Positions 1 through 10,250 of a stretch of DNA of 64,000 nt are shown in pieces. Each line of letters begins with the position of its first letter. Positions within the stretch are counted from its first letter, which is position 1. The stretch comes from Neoscytalidium dimidiatum (taxonomy: Eukaryota; Ascomycota; Dothideomycetes; Botryosphaeriales; Botryosphaeriaceae), in NCBI GenBank assembly GCA_037367355.1, contig CM074699.1, positions 1-64,000 on the forward strand, in the 5' to 3' direction. A program made the translations under genes and the position numbers. The notes beneath the pieces were generated by a model, which was not told the origin of the DNA, ran no database searches, and saw only the letters and a program-made list of their open reading frames with translations.

Positions 1-832
1 CCCAATCCACATTACCGTCGTCAGATGCGGCGCTCTTGCGGAAGCATTGCGAATAATAGGATTCCATTAGAATATCGTATTTTGAGCATCTGTCTGGAAG
101 CCAAAGTTGGGGTTCTTTTTGTAAACCCAGAACCAGATGGACGCTTTGAATATTTATGTGTATGACGGATAAGATGGGCACCGGCTTGTCACAGACTCTC
201 GCTCCCTTGCCTCCTCCATTGAATATAGCCAAACCTGACATCTAACTCCCTAGGCTTATGCAATGTCACATCGGCTGGCACACGTCAGAAGGCATGGCGG
301 TGCAATTAATCGAGCGGCCGCATGAGATGAAACAAGCCATCGACACTGGGTCTGTGTCGGACACGTGTGCAGCCTGGGAGATCTATGCATCGAAGAACCA
401 CGTTGAGGAGGAGCATAAATCAGGTGCATAGGCCATTTAGGTCCTTTCTTACTTCCGGTTTTCCGAGTTCGTCGGATGATGTTGGAGAATTACGTGTATA
501 TAGTCACAGTATGAGTTCAGTAGCGTACTAGCTGCACCGTGATCAGTGCATTCAATAGGATACTGTGATAGTATGCGAAAGTGTCGTCGGTGTTCCCGCC
601 GCGATAAGGGTTAAAAGAACCCGTGCAAAAGCTTAAACCCAACCGGCCAGTAGAATATCGTCGGATGAATCGCTGCGGACGGAGACTTGCAATGAAATCG
701 CACGAACAATAATTCCGCCTGCTGCTACAGTAGAGGAGATGCCGGTCCACGCCTCGCTAAATCTAAAACAAAAATAAACCCTGGGCTAACGCTCTAGCGC
801 TCCGTAAAGCCGGTAGGAGGCGGTGGGGCTGA
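1..832. other. Intergenic, no gene recognised
   Basis: Only short open frames without recognisable family signatures. The right-hand part is the promoter side of the MDR gene that starts at 1178. Confidence 0.6.
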
Positions 833-858
833 TTGCGGACTTCCGCAGGAGCTGCGGA
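833..858 (+). promoter_or_regulatory. Composite CGG palindrome upstream of the MDR gene
   Basis: GCGGA-CT-TCCGC at 835-846 is an inverted repeat with a 2-nt centre, followed by a third half site GCTGCGGA at 851-858. CGG/CCG inverted half sites are the usual target form of fungal Zn2Cys6 activators. Almost the same composite, with the same spacing, lies at 4795-4820 before the SDR gene. It sits about 320 bp before the MDR start codon. Role as an operator is inferred from form, position and recurrence. Confidence 0.5.
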
Positions 859-1177
859 TGTTAACGTTAGCTAAGCGTCGTTCGTGCGCTCGGCGTCAGT
901 TTGTCAACTTTGCTTCCCTGCCAATGGGATTGTCTCTGATAGATGGCTCTCGCGCCATGCCGGCACAGTGGTCTGCATTGAATATAGACTAGTCACTCGT
1001 GAAATATGTAATTAGCGCCTCCTTCGTAATCATAAATCAGCCATCCCAGCTGCTTGTTTATATATTCACTCAAGCTGCACCCACTTCGGTATTACACGCC
1101 TGTATGCTTTTCAGCAATGGACGTATTGTATCTGACACCTCTCCTCATTTTTTACTAAGTTCTCCCAACCGCACACC

Positions 1178-2254
1178 ATGACCTCGAAAGCAACGATGAA
1201 GGCTTGGCAATCTCGCAGCGTCACTACGACTCTGGAAGCTTCCCTTGAGCTCAATCCACACGCCCTTGCGCCTACATCATCCACTCTCTCCACCAACGAA
1301 CTGCTCATCGAAGTCATCTCTGCTGCTCTGAATCCGGTCGACATCAACATCGCAGAGGTGGGTCTCGTGTCCAAATTGGCTTACCGTGGCGTCTACGGTC
1401 CCGGTGTAGACTTTTGCGGTCGCGTCGTTGCTGCGCACTCCACCGCCTTAGCTTTGCACCCGGAGCTGAAGGAGGGCACTCTGGTTCTCGGCGCCTTCTC
1501 CTTTCCACCTTTTCCAAAGTTTGGTCTCTTGGGTCAGTTCATGGTCGCCACGACCTCGAACTGCGTGCCAGTCCCGGTCGGTGCCTCGCCCGATGGAGCG
1601 GCCGCTCTCGGCAGCGTGGGGCCTACTGCGCTGGCGGCGCTGGCAGAAGTCAGGCCGGGAGCGAAGGTACTGATCAACGGAGGCTCTGGCGGTGTCGGAA
1701 CATTCGCGATCCAAATTGCAAAGGTGTTGGGCGCAGCACACGTAACGACGACATGCTCAGCGGCGAATCTCGAGCTGTGCAGCAGCCTGGGTGCTGACGA
1801 TGTGCTTGACTATCGGAATACGGATGTGGTGGAGGCGCTCAGGAGGAAAGGAGAAGTATATGATCTCATCATCGATGTCGTGGGAAACCCGGACCTGAAG
1901 TTGTATGAGAATGCTGGAGCGTATCTGAAAGACGGTGCGAGCTATGTACAAGTTGGAGTGCCAGTATCGCTAGCTGGTATTTTGTCAGTGGCTAAGAAAG
2001 CATTGGTACCGAGATGCTTCGGTGGTGGTCGGAGGAGATTCCAATTCCTGAAAGCGAAGATAGAGGCAGAGGGATTAAGGAGGGTCAGTCACTGGGTAAG
2101 CGACGGGAAAGTGCGGGTCGTGATTGATCACACTTTTGAAATGGAAAATGTTCCCAAGGCATTTGATATCTATATATATATAGAAGCTCAGGCAAGGCCG
2201 GACAAGGGGAAAAATTATCGTACATGTTGGGGAATATGGGACAGCGCCTTCTAG
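1178..2254 (+). CDS. MDR-family (zinc-free) NAD(P)H reductase, C-terminus frameshifted
   Basis: Medium-chain dehydrogenase/reductase of the quinone-oxidoreductase/enoyl-reductase type, single exon, start ATG at 1178. The catalytic fold is visible: NPVDIN near residue 50, the YGPGVDFCG segment, and the nucleotide loop INGGSGGVGTFAIQIAK around residue 165; no zinc-ligand set is seen. Near the end the frame passes through an AT repeat (2168-2183) and enters an unrelated tail ending at 2254. In the neighbouring frame the family-typical ending continues: KLRQGRTRGKIIVHVGE from 2184 to a stop at 2259-2261. A 16-nt gain at the repeat (16 = 1 mod 3) explains the shift. About 330 residues are normal; only the last ~25 differ. 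It may be partly active, dead, or a consensus error. A GTAAGC at 2096 looks like a donor but lies in conserved coding sequence. Confidence 0.8.
   Translation: MTSKATMKAWQSRSVTTTLEASLELNPHALAPTSSTLSTNELLIEVISAALNPVDINIAEVGLVSKLAYRGVYGPGVDFCGRVVAAHSTALALHPELKEGTLVLGAFSFPPFPKFGLLGQFMVATTSNCVPVPVGASPDGAAALGSVGPTALAALAEVRPGAKVLINGGSGGVGTFAIQIAKVLGAAHVTTTCSAANLELCSSLGADDVLDYRNTDVVEALRRKGEVYDLIIDVVGNPDLKLYENAGAYLKDGASYVQVGVPVSLAGILSVAKKALVPRCFGGGRRRFQFLKAKIEAEGLRRVSHWVSDGKVRVVIDHTFEMENVPKAFDIYIYIEAQARPDKGKNYRTCWGIWDSAF
2168..2183. repeat. AT microsatellite causing a frameshift
   Basis: An alternating AT/TA run of 16 nt inside the 3' end of the MDR gene. Removing it would join FD directly to the KLRQGR ending of the family, so it is the likely cause of the frame change. 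Confidence 0.65.
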
Positions 2255-2550
2255 TTTCTAATAATTGCTTTCACGATAGAGAGAATATTAGATCGGTTGT
2301 GATTAAGGAGTAATTTGCTTTACCAGCCGTTTACTTGACTCTTCGTCATAAAGATAACCAACTATACCGTTTAGCCTTAGAGCCGCTGAGGAATGAAGGG
2401 ATCGAATGGGGCTGTTACCTGACTAGGGTAACGTGATGGCTTTGTAATGTCGGTTGACATTCAGCTACACGAAGATCAAGAGATGACCAATGCCGAGAGA
2501 AGTCGAATATTCAAGACGGGGCCCCGCCACCATTCTTTAATTCCTTCCAC

Positions 2551-3422
2551 TTGTCAGTAGATCTTCGGCTTCTAGATCTGTCTCTAACGCTCCAGCATAG
2601 TTCTTGCCATCTGTTGCAGACAGAAGCGCCGTTATACGATATTCAGCCGCTCATCCTCCACGGGAACGGCCCCACCCCCAATCGCATCAAGGTTGCCATA
2701 GTACTGGAGGAGCCCGAGCTCCCATATCGAGTCCAGATCGTCAATTTTGAGACGGAGCTCAAGGCCGAACTATAAATCTCGATTAATCCCAACGGCCGTG
2801 TGCCCTCCCTTGTGGACCCGAATACGGACGTCAAGCTATTCGAGGTTTGATGACATCGTTTCGATATTGTGACAGCTTTGATTAACACGGCCGCAGTCTG
2901 GAGTCATCATCGAATATATCATCGCCACTTACGACAATGATGCCAAGCTGCACTACACCACCTCGCCAGAGCAGTGGCTGGAGAAGGCGTGGCTGTTCTT
3001 CCAAGCGTCTGGCTAAGGCCCCTACTTCGACCAGAGGTACTGGTTTATGCAGTATCATCCAGAGGTAAGAAGTGACCACTTCCCTCCTTCTGAGGTTTCT
3101 ACTACCATATTCTGTATGGTTGCTAAACAATGGCTCGCAGAAACTCCCCTCGGCCATTGAGCGCTACGGGAATGAGATCAAGCGCGTCACAAATGCCATT
3201 AACGCACACCTCAAGAAGCAGGGCTCCCCATACCTGATTGGTGACAAACTATCGTACACCGACCTCGCATGGGTCCCGTGGCAGAACTCTTACGCAGCGA
3301 TCGCGCCCCAGGACTGGGATTGGAAAACCGAATGCCCCGAATTTGCGGCATGGCATCAACGCATGGCCAAGCGACCCTTGATTCAGAAAGTGACTGCGAG
3401 CAAAGCCTTCCAGTTCCGCTGA
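2551..3422 (+). pseudogene. Glutathione S-transferase (Ure2/GstA type), nonsense-mutated
   Basis: Thioredoxin-fold start (NRIKVAIVLEE, then SINPNGRVPSLVDPNTD) and GST C-terminal helical part (AIERYGNEIKRV, then GDKLSYTDLAWVPWQNS). Three exons: to 2844, 2897-3064 and 3141-3422. Introns are 2845-2896 (52 nt; weak GTTTGA donor, CAG acceptor) and 3065-3140 (76 nt; GTAAGA donor, GCTAAAC branch). Exon frames agree, but two in-frame TAA codons interrupt the protein, at 2773-2775 and 3014-3016; the second falls where the family has Gln (CAA to TAA). The true start is unclear. It is a broken detoxification or ring-conjugation enzyme between two other oxidative genes. Confidence 0.8.
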
Positions 3423-3650
3423 GATGGCTATTTGAGAAGCAGATAAACAGGACACTTACAATAGAATGCTCTCAACTGGTTAGTCAACTGAATCATTTTT
3501 TTTTTTGCATCCGAGCCGAGTGATAGATCAAAACAAATAGTAATATCTGAAGGACTAATTAGGTTTCGAAATTGAATTGTTAAGTAACAGAGTCGAAAAT
3601 AAAGATTTGAGTAAGGGTTACTGGTAGTAGTAGGTGTTGCTCATTAATGA

Positions 3651-4181
3651 TCAATTCCGTAAACCCATTCGCAACGAAATATTGCCCAATATATACAGCC
3701 ACGGCCGCTTGCACCCTTCATACATCCAGTGACAGGATCGAGAACCAAGTATATGTCGCAGGATTGTATACTGACGAATGTGAGACTGCGTGATTTTTAT
3801 CAGCTCGTTATTGCTTTCGTCCAGCCCCCGGAAAACAAACTTCTCTCCGTTCGCGGCTATGACGTTGGGGTGGTTCGGTGGCGGTGGGAGAGGGGGCACG
3901 ATGAGCCAGGTGCCGTCTTCAATAGAATAGATCTGACCCAAGTTTGTCGATGAGAAAGGAGCGACTTCAGCACTATCGTTTGGAATAATACCTCCTACAA
4001 GCGCGACAGTATTGGATTTGAGGTAGACGATGACATGGTTTTATCTTCCGCCCCCATAAATATTCTGCATTTTGAGAAATTGAAGTCTCCACAGAGGATC
4101 AGAGGGTAGTAGGTATAGAGTTGGAGAGAGAAACAATAAAAGAGAAGAACAGGAGAGTCGAAAGAGTGCTTTGAGCGTCAT
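3651..4181 (-). pseudogene. Secreted kelch-repeat protein relic
   Basis: From ATG at 4181 the minus strand reads a hydrophobic signal peptide (about 22 residues, FRLSCSSLLLFLSPTLY), then a kelch/galactose-oxidase-like blade: VIVYLKSNTVALVGGI and, in the next part, VPPLPPPPNHPNVIAANGEK followed by FVFRGLDE. An in-frame TAA at 4041-4043 precedes NHVIVYL, where the family commonly has Gln, so a C-to-T change is likely. After the blade the frame decays and stops at 3651; the rest of the beta-propeller is missing. Secreted kelch proteins of this type occur in fungal metabolic clusters, but its role is unknown here. Confidence 0.6.
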
Positions 4182-4794
4182 GTTTGAGTCATGCTTCCTC
4201 ACGGGAAACACAGTCAAGACGAAGTGTGGATCATGCTCAGATTCCTGTGTCTGCAGCAGTCACTGGCTAATGATGCTATGAAAGGATTTATCGAGTGCAG
4301 CCTTTCTAAATATTGAACGGATTTTGCAAAATCTCTCATCTCTTTGCGTTTCCAAATTTCGGACGGCTTCAACTTCAACTCCGCAGCAGTGCACTCTCCG
4401 TGACCGGTGGGTTCTGAGATCACTGGACGAATCTGGAAATTCTGAATTGAGCTTTACCAGCGACTAATACAATGGTGATAGCGGAAGACATAGTTGAATA
4501 GTAAAGACAAGCGGTGTGCGAGACAAAACGAATAGCTAACTCATCTAGGAAAGCCAAGGCTCTTCTACGTGTCATATGATTCTCTTCCGCTTCCGCTTTG
4601 TCCATAAAGGGGAGTGGGGTGCCCTTTTCATTATCAGCATGATTTCGCGGTGAATTATCGGATTCGCGTCATCTGATCTACGTCCTCAAAAATATCCCTC
4701 CTTTCTACTCCTCCTCCTCCTTCTCCTCCTCCTCCTCGTCGTCGTCGATCGCATTAAGATAAGACGAAAGGTTGGTAGGAGCGGTAAATTAAAG
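4182..4794. other. Intergenic with (CTC)n microsatellite
   Basis: No recognisable gene. A pyrimidine triplet tract (CTC/CTT, then GTC repeats) occupies about 4701-4748. Two small minus-strand frames (4214-4605) have no family signature. Confidence 0.5.
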
Positions 4795-4820
4795 TTGCGG
4801 AGTTCCGCAAGAGGTGCGGA
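4795..4820 (+). promoter_or_regulatory. Composite CGG palindrome upstream of the SDR gene
   Basis: GCGGA-GT-TCCGC at 4797-4808 plus the third half site GGTGCGGA at 4813-4820. It matches the element at 833-858 in sequence, spacing and distance to the start codon (about 300 bp). A GGTAGGAG stretch precedes both copies, suggesting a shared activator-binding module or duplicated promoter. Confidence 0.5.
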
Positions 4821-5122
4821 CTTGTGCTCGCTAAATGCCCTACGCTAAGTGTTCGAAGCTTAGTCTGAAAACTATCATTTCGTCACCAATACGAACGCCC
4901 ACAGCTCTGGACAGCAGCCCGGTGAATAGGTACGAAGACGACCGAGAAATTTCCAGATAGGCCATGGTCTTCAGAGAAGGTTGATTTGAAACCTTCACTA
5001 TGCCACTTCGATTCTACCTGCACCAGATCTCCGCGTTGGATGCAGACATGCAAACCGTCGAGATTATCAACGAGCACACTGTTGAACAGCGCTAAAACTA
5101 CCAAGCTACTTTGTTATAAAAG

Positions 5123-6090
5123 ATGGATGCTTTGTCCCTCAAGCATATGGTCAAGACGATCCACAACACAGAGGTATGGCCTACAATTGCCTCACGAAGA
5201 GGTTTTCCCTAACACATGGGACTATGTAGTATCCAGGGATATCCCCTCTAAATCCTGCGAATTCCGCCGCCAATAAAGCAGTTTTCATAACAGGTGGTGG
5301 CTCAGGCATTGGCTACGCTATCGCTCGCGCCGTCGCTCTCGCCGGCGCCTCGACAATCATTCTCGCCGGCCGCCGACATAACGTTCTCCAGGCCAGTGCG
5401 AAGAGATTATGCGGGGAGATCTCCTCAGCCCAGATCCTGACGCACACATTAGATATTACGAACGAAGAAATCGTGAACGATGTTTTCGCAACCGTCCGCC
5501 AGTGCATCGGCTCCGCGAAGGATATTGACATCCTTGTCCTCAGCGCGGCGAATCTCTTCATGGGTATCCCCACCCTCTCACATTCGCTCAGTCAGATCTG
5601 CGCCACTGTAAACACGAACGTTATCGGGAACTTCAACGTTGTGCGCGCCTTTCTTCCCCCGGTAAACCCCACCGATCCGGCTTGCAGATCTAAAGAGGTT
5701 ATTCTCGACGTCTCAACTAACGCGACCTACTTGGTCACTCCATCAACTTCTATTTACGGCTCTAGCAAGCTTGCCCATACGAATCTTATGCGCCACATCG
5801 TGGCTGAGTACAAGAGCACCGGCCTCCGTGTGCACAGCTTTAGCCCAGGAATGATCCTAACGGATCAGGCGAAGGATATCGGCATGCACGAGAATAGCTT
5901 ATCGTGGGACGATGTAAGTTTACCGGCGGGCTTTGCGGTATGGTTAGCAAGTCCACAGGCAGAATTCGCGCATGGAACATACCTTCTGAGTAACTGGGAC
6001 GTGGATGAGTTGATGGCCATGAAAGACGATTTCCGGGCTGATAAGGATTTGGGAAAGATCGTGCTTAAGGTTGTGCCTACTCGTGGATAG
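5123..6090 (+). CDS. Short-chain dehydrogenase/reductase (SDR), intact
   Basis: Two exons, 5123-5173 and 5230-6090, with a 56-nt intron (GTATGG donor, CCTAACAC branch region, ATGTAG acceptor); the 303-residue frame is continuous. Classical SDR features: TGGGSGIG cofactor loop at residues 38-45, the LSAAN strand near residue 121, catalytic Ser about residue 179, and YGSSK giving Tyr193 and Lys197. NAD(P)-dependent oxidoreductase on an unknown small alcohol or ketone, presumably cytosolic (no signal peptide). Upstream lies the composite CGG palindrome also found before the MDR gene. It is among the intact members of the otherwise half-decayed oxidoreductase group. Confidence 0.88.
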
Positions 6091-6679
6091 TTATATCTGA
6101 TTAAGAAAGAATATGGAGTCTCAGGATATTTTCATATTAATGAATCGGCTGCATAAACTCAATTAGCGATGCCCTAGTAGCGTGAAGCTAAATAGCAATG
6201 TTATTAAAAATCTATAGTCGCTTTCCCTACAATACGTAGATCAGGAGGGTAATTTGTACGTCCAAACAGTCTTAAAATTAACAACCGGAGCCTTAGGCTT
6301 GCTTTATCCCTTTCTGCTCTGAAACGCGACCAAAATTTTCACGAAAAAAACCAGCTGTATTATCTATGCAGGCATTATAATAGAGAATATAGTGATATTT
6401 CGCTCTTCTATGTACTCGCTACTCCCAGCGATGGCTCAATCAATATGTGTACCTTTGCCACCTATACATTAAGGACGCAGATCCGTTCAATGTGGCAATA
6501 TGGCCCAGCAGCGGCTTTCTTGGGAGGCGAAAAGTAGTTGTGATTGAATCAACCGTGGTTATACCGTTTTTGCTCTTGACAGAAGACCAGAAGATTACTC
6601 GAAGAGTGATCCCAAACATTGATGTATTCACAGATTTCCGAACTTTAAGAGATGGAAGTGTTATCTTAAAGTATTAGTT
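6091..6679. other. Intergenic, nothing recognised
   Basis: AT-leaning sequence; a 76-codon plus-strand frame (6447-6677) has no recognisable signature. Confidence 0.5.
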
Positions 6680-7530
6680 TATGTCGGTTTAGGAAACAAA
6701 GCAGTTGGGGGACGCCCTTGTTTGGAGGAACAATCTCGCCTACGTTCTTTCGTGAGCATAAATACTTTGTCTACACGTGGTTTGTGATACTCCTTCTATA
6801 GCTTGAGTCTCTCAAAAACTTCCGCTGGCCGAGTACCGTATGGGAGAAGAGCAGCAAGGGAGAAGCCGTCCTCGATTGCTATGGCTCCCCCTTGATCTAT
6901 GACTTTTAAGATACTAAGTTAGCTCGCGTTACACTTCATCCAGTGTATCTTTGATATGACCTTAGAGGAAAGGAATGAGTGAGCCGCGCCACCGAGTAGT
7001 GCCACGCGGCCCTTTGTCCAGGACGAAATGAAATCCACGACGAGCAGGTCCCAAACTTTCACCTCCTCGATAGGAATCCGTTCGAGCACCCTCCGTAATC
7101 CCGGACTAAAACTCGCAAACGATTCGAGCAATAGTTGTTTCTTTACAGCTCGGTGCCATCCTTTTCGGTTCTTTCAGTAGCCATTCTCTAGACAACGATT
7201 GGATCTTGCACTTACATTCTCCGTCCGCTCCATTCTCGTCAGAAGGGATGAAAGCCGCGACGTTTGTAAGTTCGCCCTCTCTGAACGGATATACGATAAT
7301 TCATCTGTCGCTCCCGGCCAACTTGGTTAGTGAGTCTGGGTCCAGGAAATTGCACGCTACAGTATCACCTTGAAGGGATTTCGGAAGGTAAGAACATTCT
7401 GTAAGCACTTTTTCCGGATGCACGAGGCTGGATGATATGCCCAACGACAAGCTCTCTTACCACGGAGTGGATGCCATCAGCTCCAATGACAACATCTCCG
7501 GGGACTACCAAGATATTGTCCTGAGAAGCC
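6680..7530 (-). pseudogene. FAD-dependent aromatic monooxygenase (salicylate-hydroxylase type) relic
   Basis: On the minus strand the middle and C-terminal parts of a class A flavin monooxygenase are readable: DVVIGADGIHSVVRELVVG (about 7449-7505), the FLDPDSLTKLAGSD segment, VYPFREGELTNVAAFIPSDE, FSPGLRRVLERIPIEEVKVW (about 7040-7110), and GAIAIEDGFSLAALLPYGTR (about 6840-6900). The flavin-contact motif usually written GDAAHP is degraded to GGAAHS. A TGA at 7301-7303 interrupts the frame where Arg is expected, a canonical-looking donor GTAAGT follows SDENGADGE, and several frames are shifted. The N-terminal dinucleotide fold is not recognisable; minus-strand sequence up to 8351 might hold remnants. 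Non-functional. Confidence 0.7.
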
Positions 7531-7539
7531 CTTCGGGCG

Positions 7540-7760
7540 TCACTCCACCCGAAGCACTGCCTTCCTCCTACTGCATTAGCGCCGTAGTCTTGCCTATCGG
7601 CCTTTTTTGGTTCTCGTGCCAGGCGAATGGCAGGAGCGTATATTGGCTGGTGAGCGTCGTGGCTGGTACACCGTTTGGATTTGGTATGATCTTGATGTTT
7701 CTGGCAGTCACGTATTATCCTCTCGGCTCGTATATAGTGCGGAGGCAATGAATGTCAGAG
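7540..7760 (+). pseudogene. MFS transporter fragment
   Basis: Plus-strand frame contains ISAVVLPIGLFWFSCQANG, VYWLVSVVAGTPFGFGMILM and FLAVTYYPLGSYI, which matches transmembrane helices of DHA1-type MFS drug/polyamine transporters. Only this piece is clear; downstream (to about 7900) resemblance fades. It abuts the FAD monooxygenase relic on the opposite strand with almost no spacer, suggesting a deletion or rearrangement breakpoint near 7530. The overlapping minus-strand frame above 7530 is therefore a shadow. Confidence 0.5.
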
Positions 7761-10250
7761 AAAAAGGCCCGCTTGTCAAACGACGTGGAGGTAGGCCAAA
7801 AGCGACAGTCCTCATTAGAACTAAGTCAAATTGCGTTGAATCACATTTCGATGTAACCACGCCACTGTTCAGTCAGGGCTTGGTCTTCATCTCTATGAAT
7901 CACACTGGATATAGGCTCTTAGCCAGCGATGGGACTTGCGCTGGTCGATTATGTAATTGCGTAGTGTCTTTGTCAGAAAAATATATGGAGTCTCTATGCC
8001 CGTGCTGTAACCAGTGCGGCGACGCACTTTTTCGGTTCGATAGTCCCCCCGTCATCAACTTTGTGGGACTGTGCAGACAGTAGCTAAGGAACCATTCTGA
8101 GGATCGGGCATCTTGCAAAGCTGCGGAAGCAAAGAAACCATGCGCCGTACATGACTCCAAGTAGGATAGCAATGTACAAAAATTTGGGCCATACCAGGGA
8201 TCCCGGCGATGATGAAGCAGACACACTTGTAAAGCAAGTGATGGTAGCAAAATGTAATTATGGTAAACGCGAAATAGCTAGCGGAAGAGACACCCCGAGA
8301 GTTGCTGGAGGACTTATAAGTCGGGAAAGCCCCTAAGTCCTCTTGTGACATGGAGGGCCACCTGACAATAGGAGCTCCGCCGGATTTTGACTCACAGGGA
8401 AGAGTCCTAGGTCAATTACTAGTAGCCCGCTTAAGCGCTATAGCGGTTGTTAGATCTATCACGAACGCTATAACTATGCGAACTTAGGCGACTACTACAG
8501 CTGTGGTCGGCCAAAAACCTAGTACACTTCGCCTTCTGCAAGTATGTGCGGAAGTGGTCAAAGTGCCTTTAGGGGCGTTCTTGACACCCGAACGTGAGAG
8601 CGGTGCTGGCAAGGATAGTCGGGTTGTTCATGGCGACCGGGACTGAGTGGTCATAGAAAAGGTCTAGCTTGCGATGGCGGAGACGGGGTTATAGTTACCG
8701 GCAGGCGCGATAGTGTATGCGGTAGCCATTTCTACTGCATTCAGTCTTGCTAGAGATTAATATCCTAATAAAACGCAGAAAACAGAGGAAGAACAATGCA
8801 AGATGCCACTAAAGCAACAAGTTCTCGTAAGTTCTCTGCTTTCAAGCTGTGTCTACATTCGCAATACTCGATCTTCTTCTACTAAGAGATTCCTCTCTAT
8901 CTATACACGCTTCCTCGGACGATGGAAGACGCGAAACAGCGACAAGCGCATCGTTCCCGGAAGCCTATCGGCGTCCGTTCTCCGAGAAGCCAGGACCGAG
9001 CTCCACAGCTGTGATGAAAGTGTAATGTATCTCCGCGGTGCTAAGACACGCAATGCATTCTGCAATATTGTTTTCTCAGCAAGGCTTGGACTTACGGCGA
9101 AACGGCAAGCGGTCTTATTAGCCGATAAGGCGACCCACAGATCTACATACTTGAGCTCACCCTCGGTGTTTGAAGCGCCGAGGACTGACTCACTATAGCT
9201 GACTCCTGCTTAATGAATTAACGGAGGCCAGATACTTGGGGTTGAGCATTGGTCATGTTTGAGAGAACCCTCCTTTTTGTGGGTCGGGAACTCGCTTTTG
9301 GCTCTGGCCGAGTGCCCGAGTCGCTCCGATCCCGGGATGGCACTATCATTTTCCCCTGTGCCATGGCACGATACGAGGGTGTCAGCGGTCTCTTTTGGGT
9401 GTTAGGGGGATTGGGAAAGGGGGAACGTCGGGCAACCAGTTTTCGGACCGCTAACCGCGCCCGCATGGAAAAGATTTATAGCGTAATAGGCTCACATGTC
9501 TATCAGCACTAATAACGAAATGATTCACAGATGGGCTATAATATCGACGGGTGCGAGCGAGTGTAATAGACCGTGAGAGCTGAGCCCTAGCTTCAAACTA
9601 ATGCAAGGCTCGTCATTGACTATTCGCTAATCTCAAACAGATTGCCTTACAGGGTCTCCTCAGTCAGGAATTTAAGATAGAAAGCGTTGACTACGGGACA
9701 CAATTACCGATATCCGGTGTTACTGTATAGAGTTTTGTCCAATAGTGTGTCAAAGTGGACACTGCTGTCCTGAATTGCTGCAAGTAGTGCGAACTAAGAG
9801 ACAGCAAGCAAAGAAAATAGGCGTTCTTTGAACGAGGCAATGTAGAAGTGTAGAGATGCTTATGTGTAAAGTGGTAATGCAAAGTTTATAAAAGGTAGTT
9901 TGACCGATGTAACGGCGAGCTTCTTCCCTTATAGATCCAAACATCGAAGAGGCCGGAAGACCTAGGGGATATCCATAGATAGGCACAAGAAGTGGGTGTG
10001 AATTAAGCGATAGGAAGGTGTAAGTTGTAGATGGGCACTGTGAGTGAAGATCGTATTACTGGCAATGTATGGATTCCTACTTTAAGTTGACCACGGGGAT
10101 TAGGTTGCCATCCAATGAGCGTATCTATACAAAATAGGAAAATCTATACGGTCTAGTGTAGCTCACTATCGCTATAATTACAGAAGGCGGCAGTTGACCT
10201 ATGTCACCTAGGGCCTTGTGGTCAACATGCACTGTCTTTGTTATCAAACT
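7761..10250. other. Degenerate intergenic DNA
   Basis: No supported gene over 2.5 kb. Small frames occur (8055-8351 minus, with a hydrophobic stretch in an adjacent frame; 8803-9198 plus; 9750-9986 minus), none with a recognisable family. RIP-like AT-rich patches occur at 8400-8500. Confidence 0.5.

Noticed and set aside
2096..2183. 88-nt intron in the MDR gene (GTAAGC donor, ATATAG acceptor)
   Set aside because: It would remove conserved family sequence (VRVVIDHTFEMENVPKAF) that is clearly coding.
7365..7748. A single 127-codon minus-strand gene
   Set aside because: Only its C-terminal part (below 7530) is monooxygenase; the upper part is the shadow of an MFS fragment on the plus strand.
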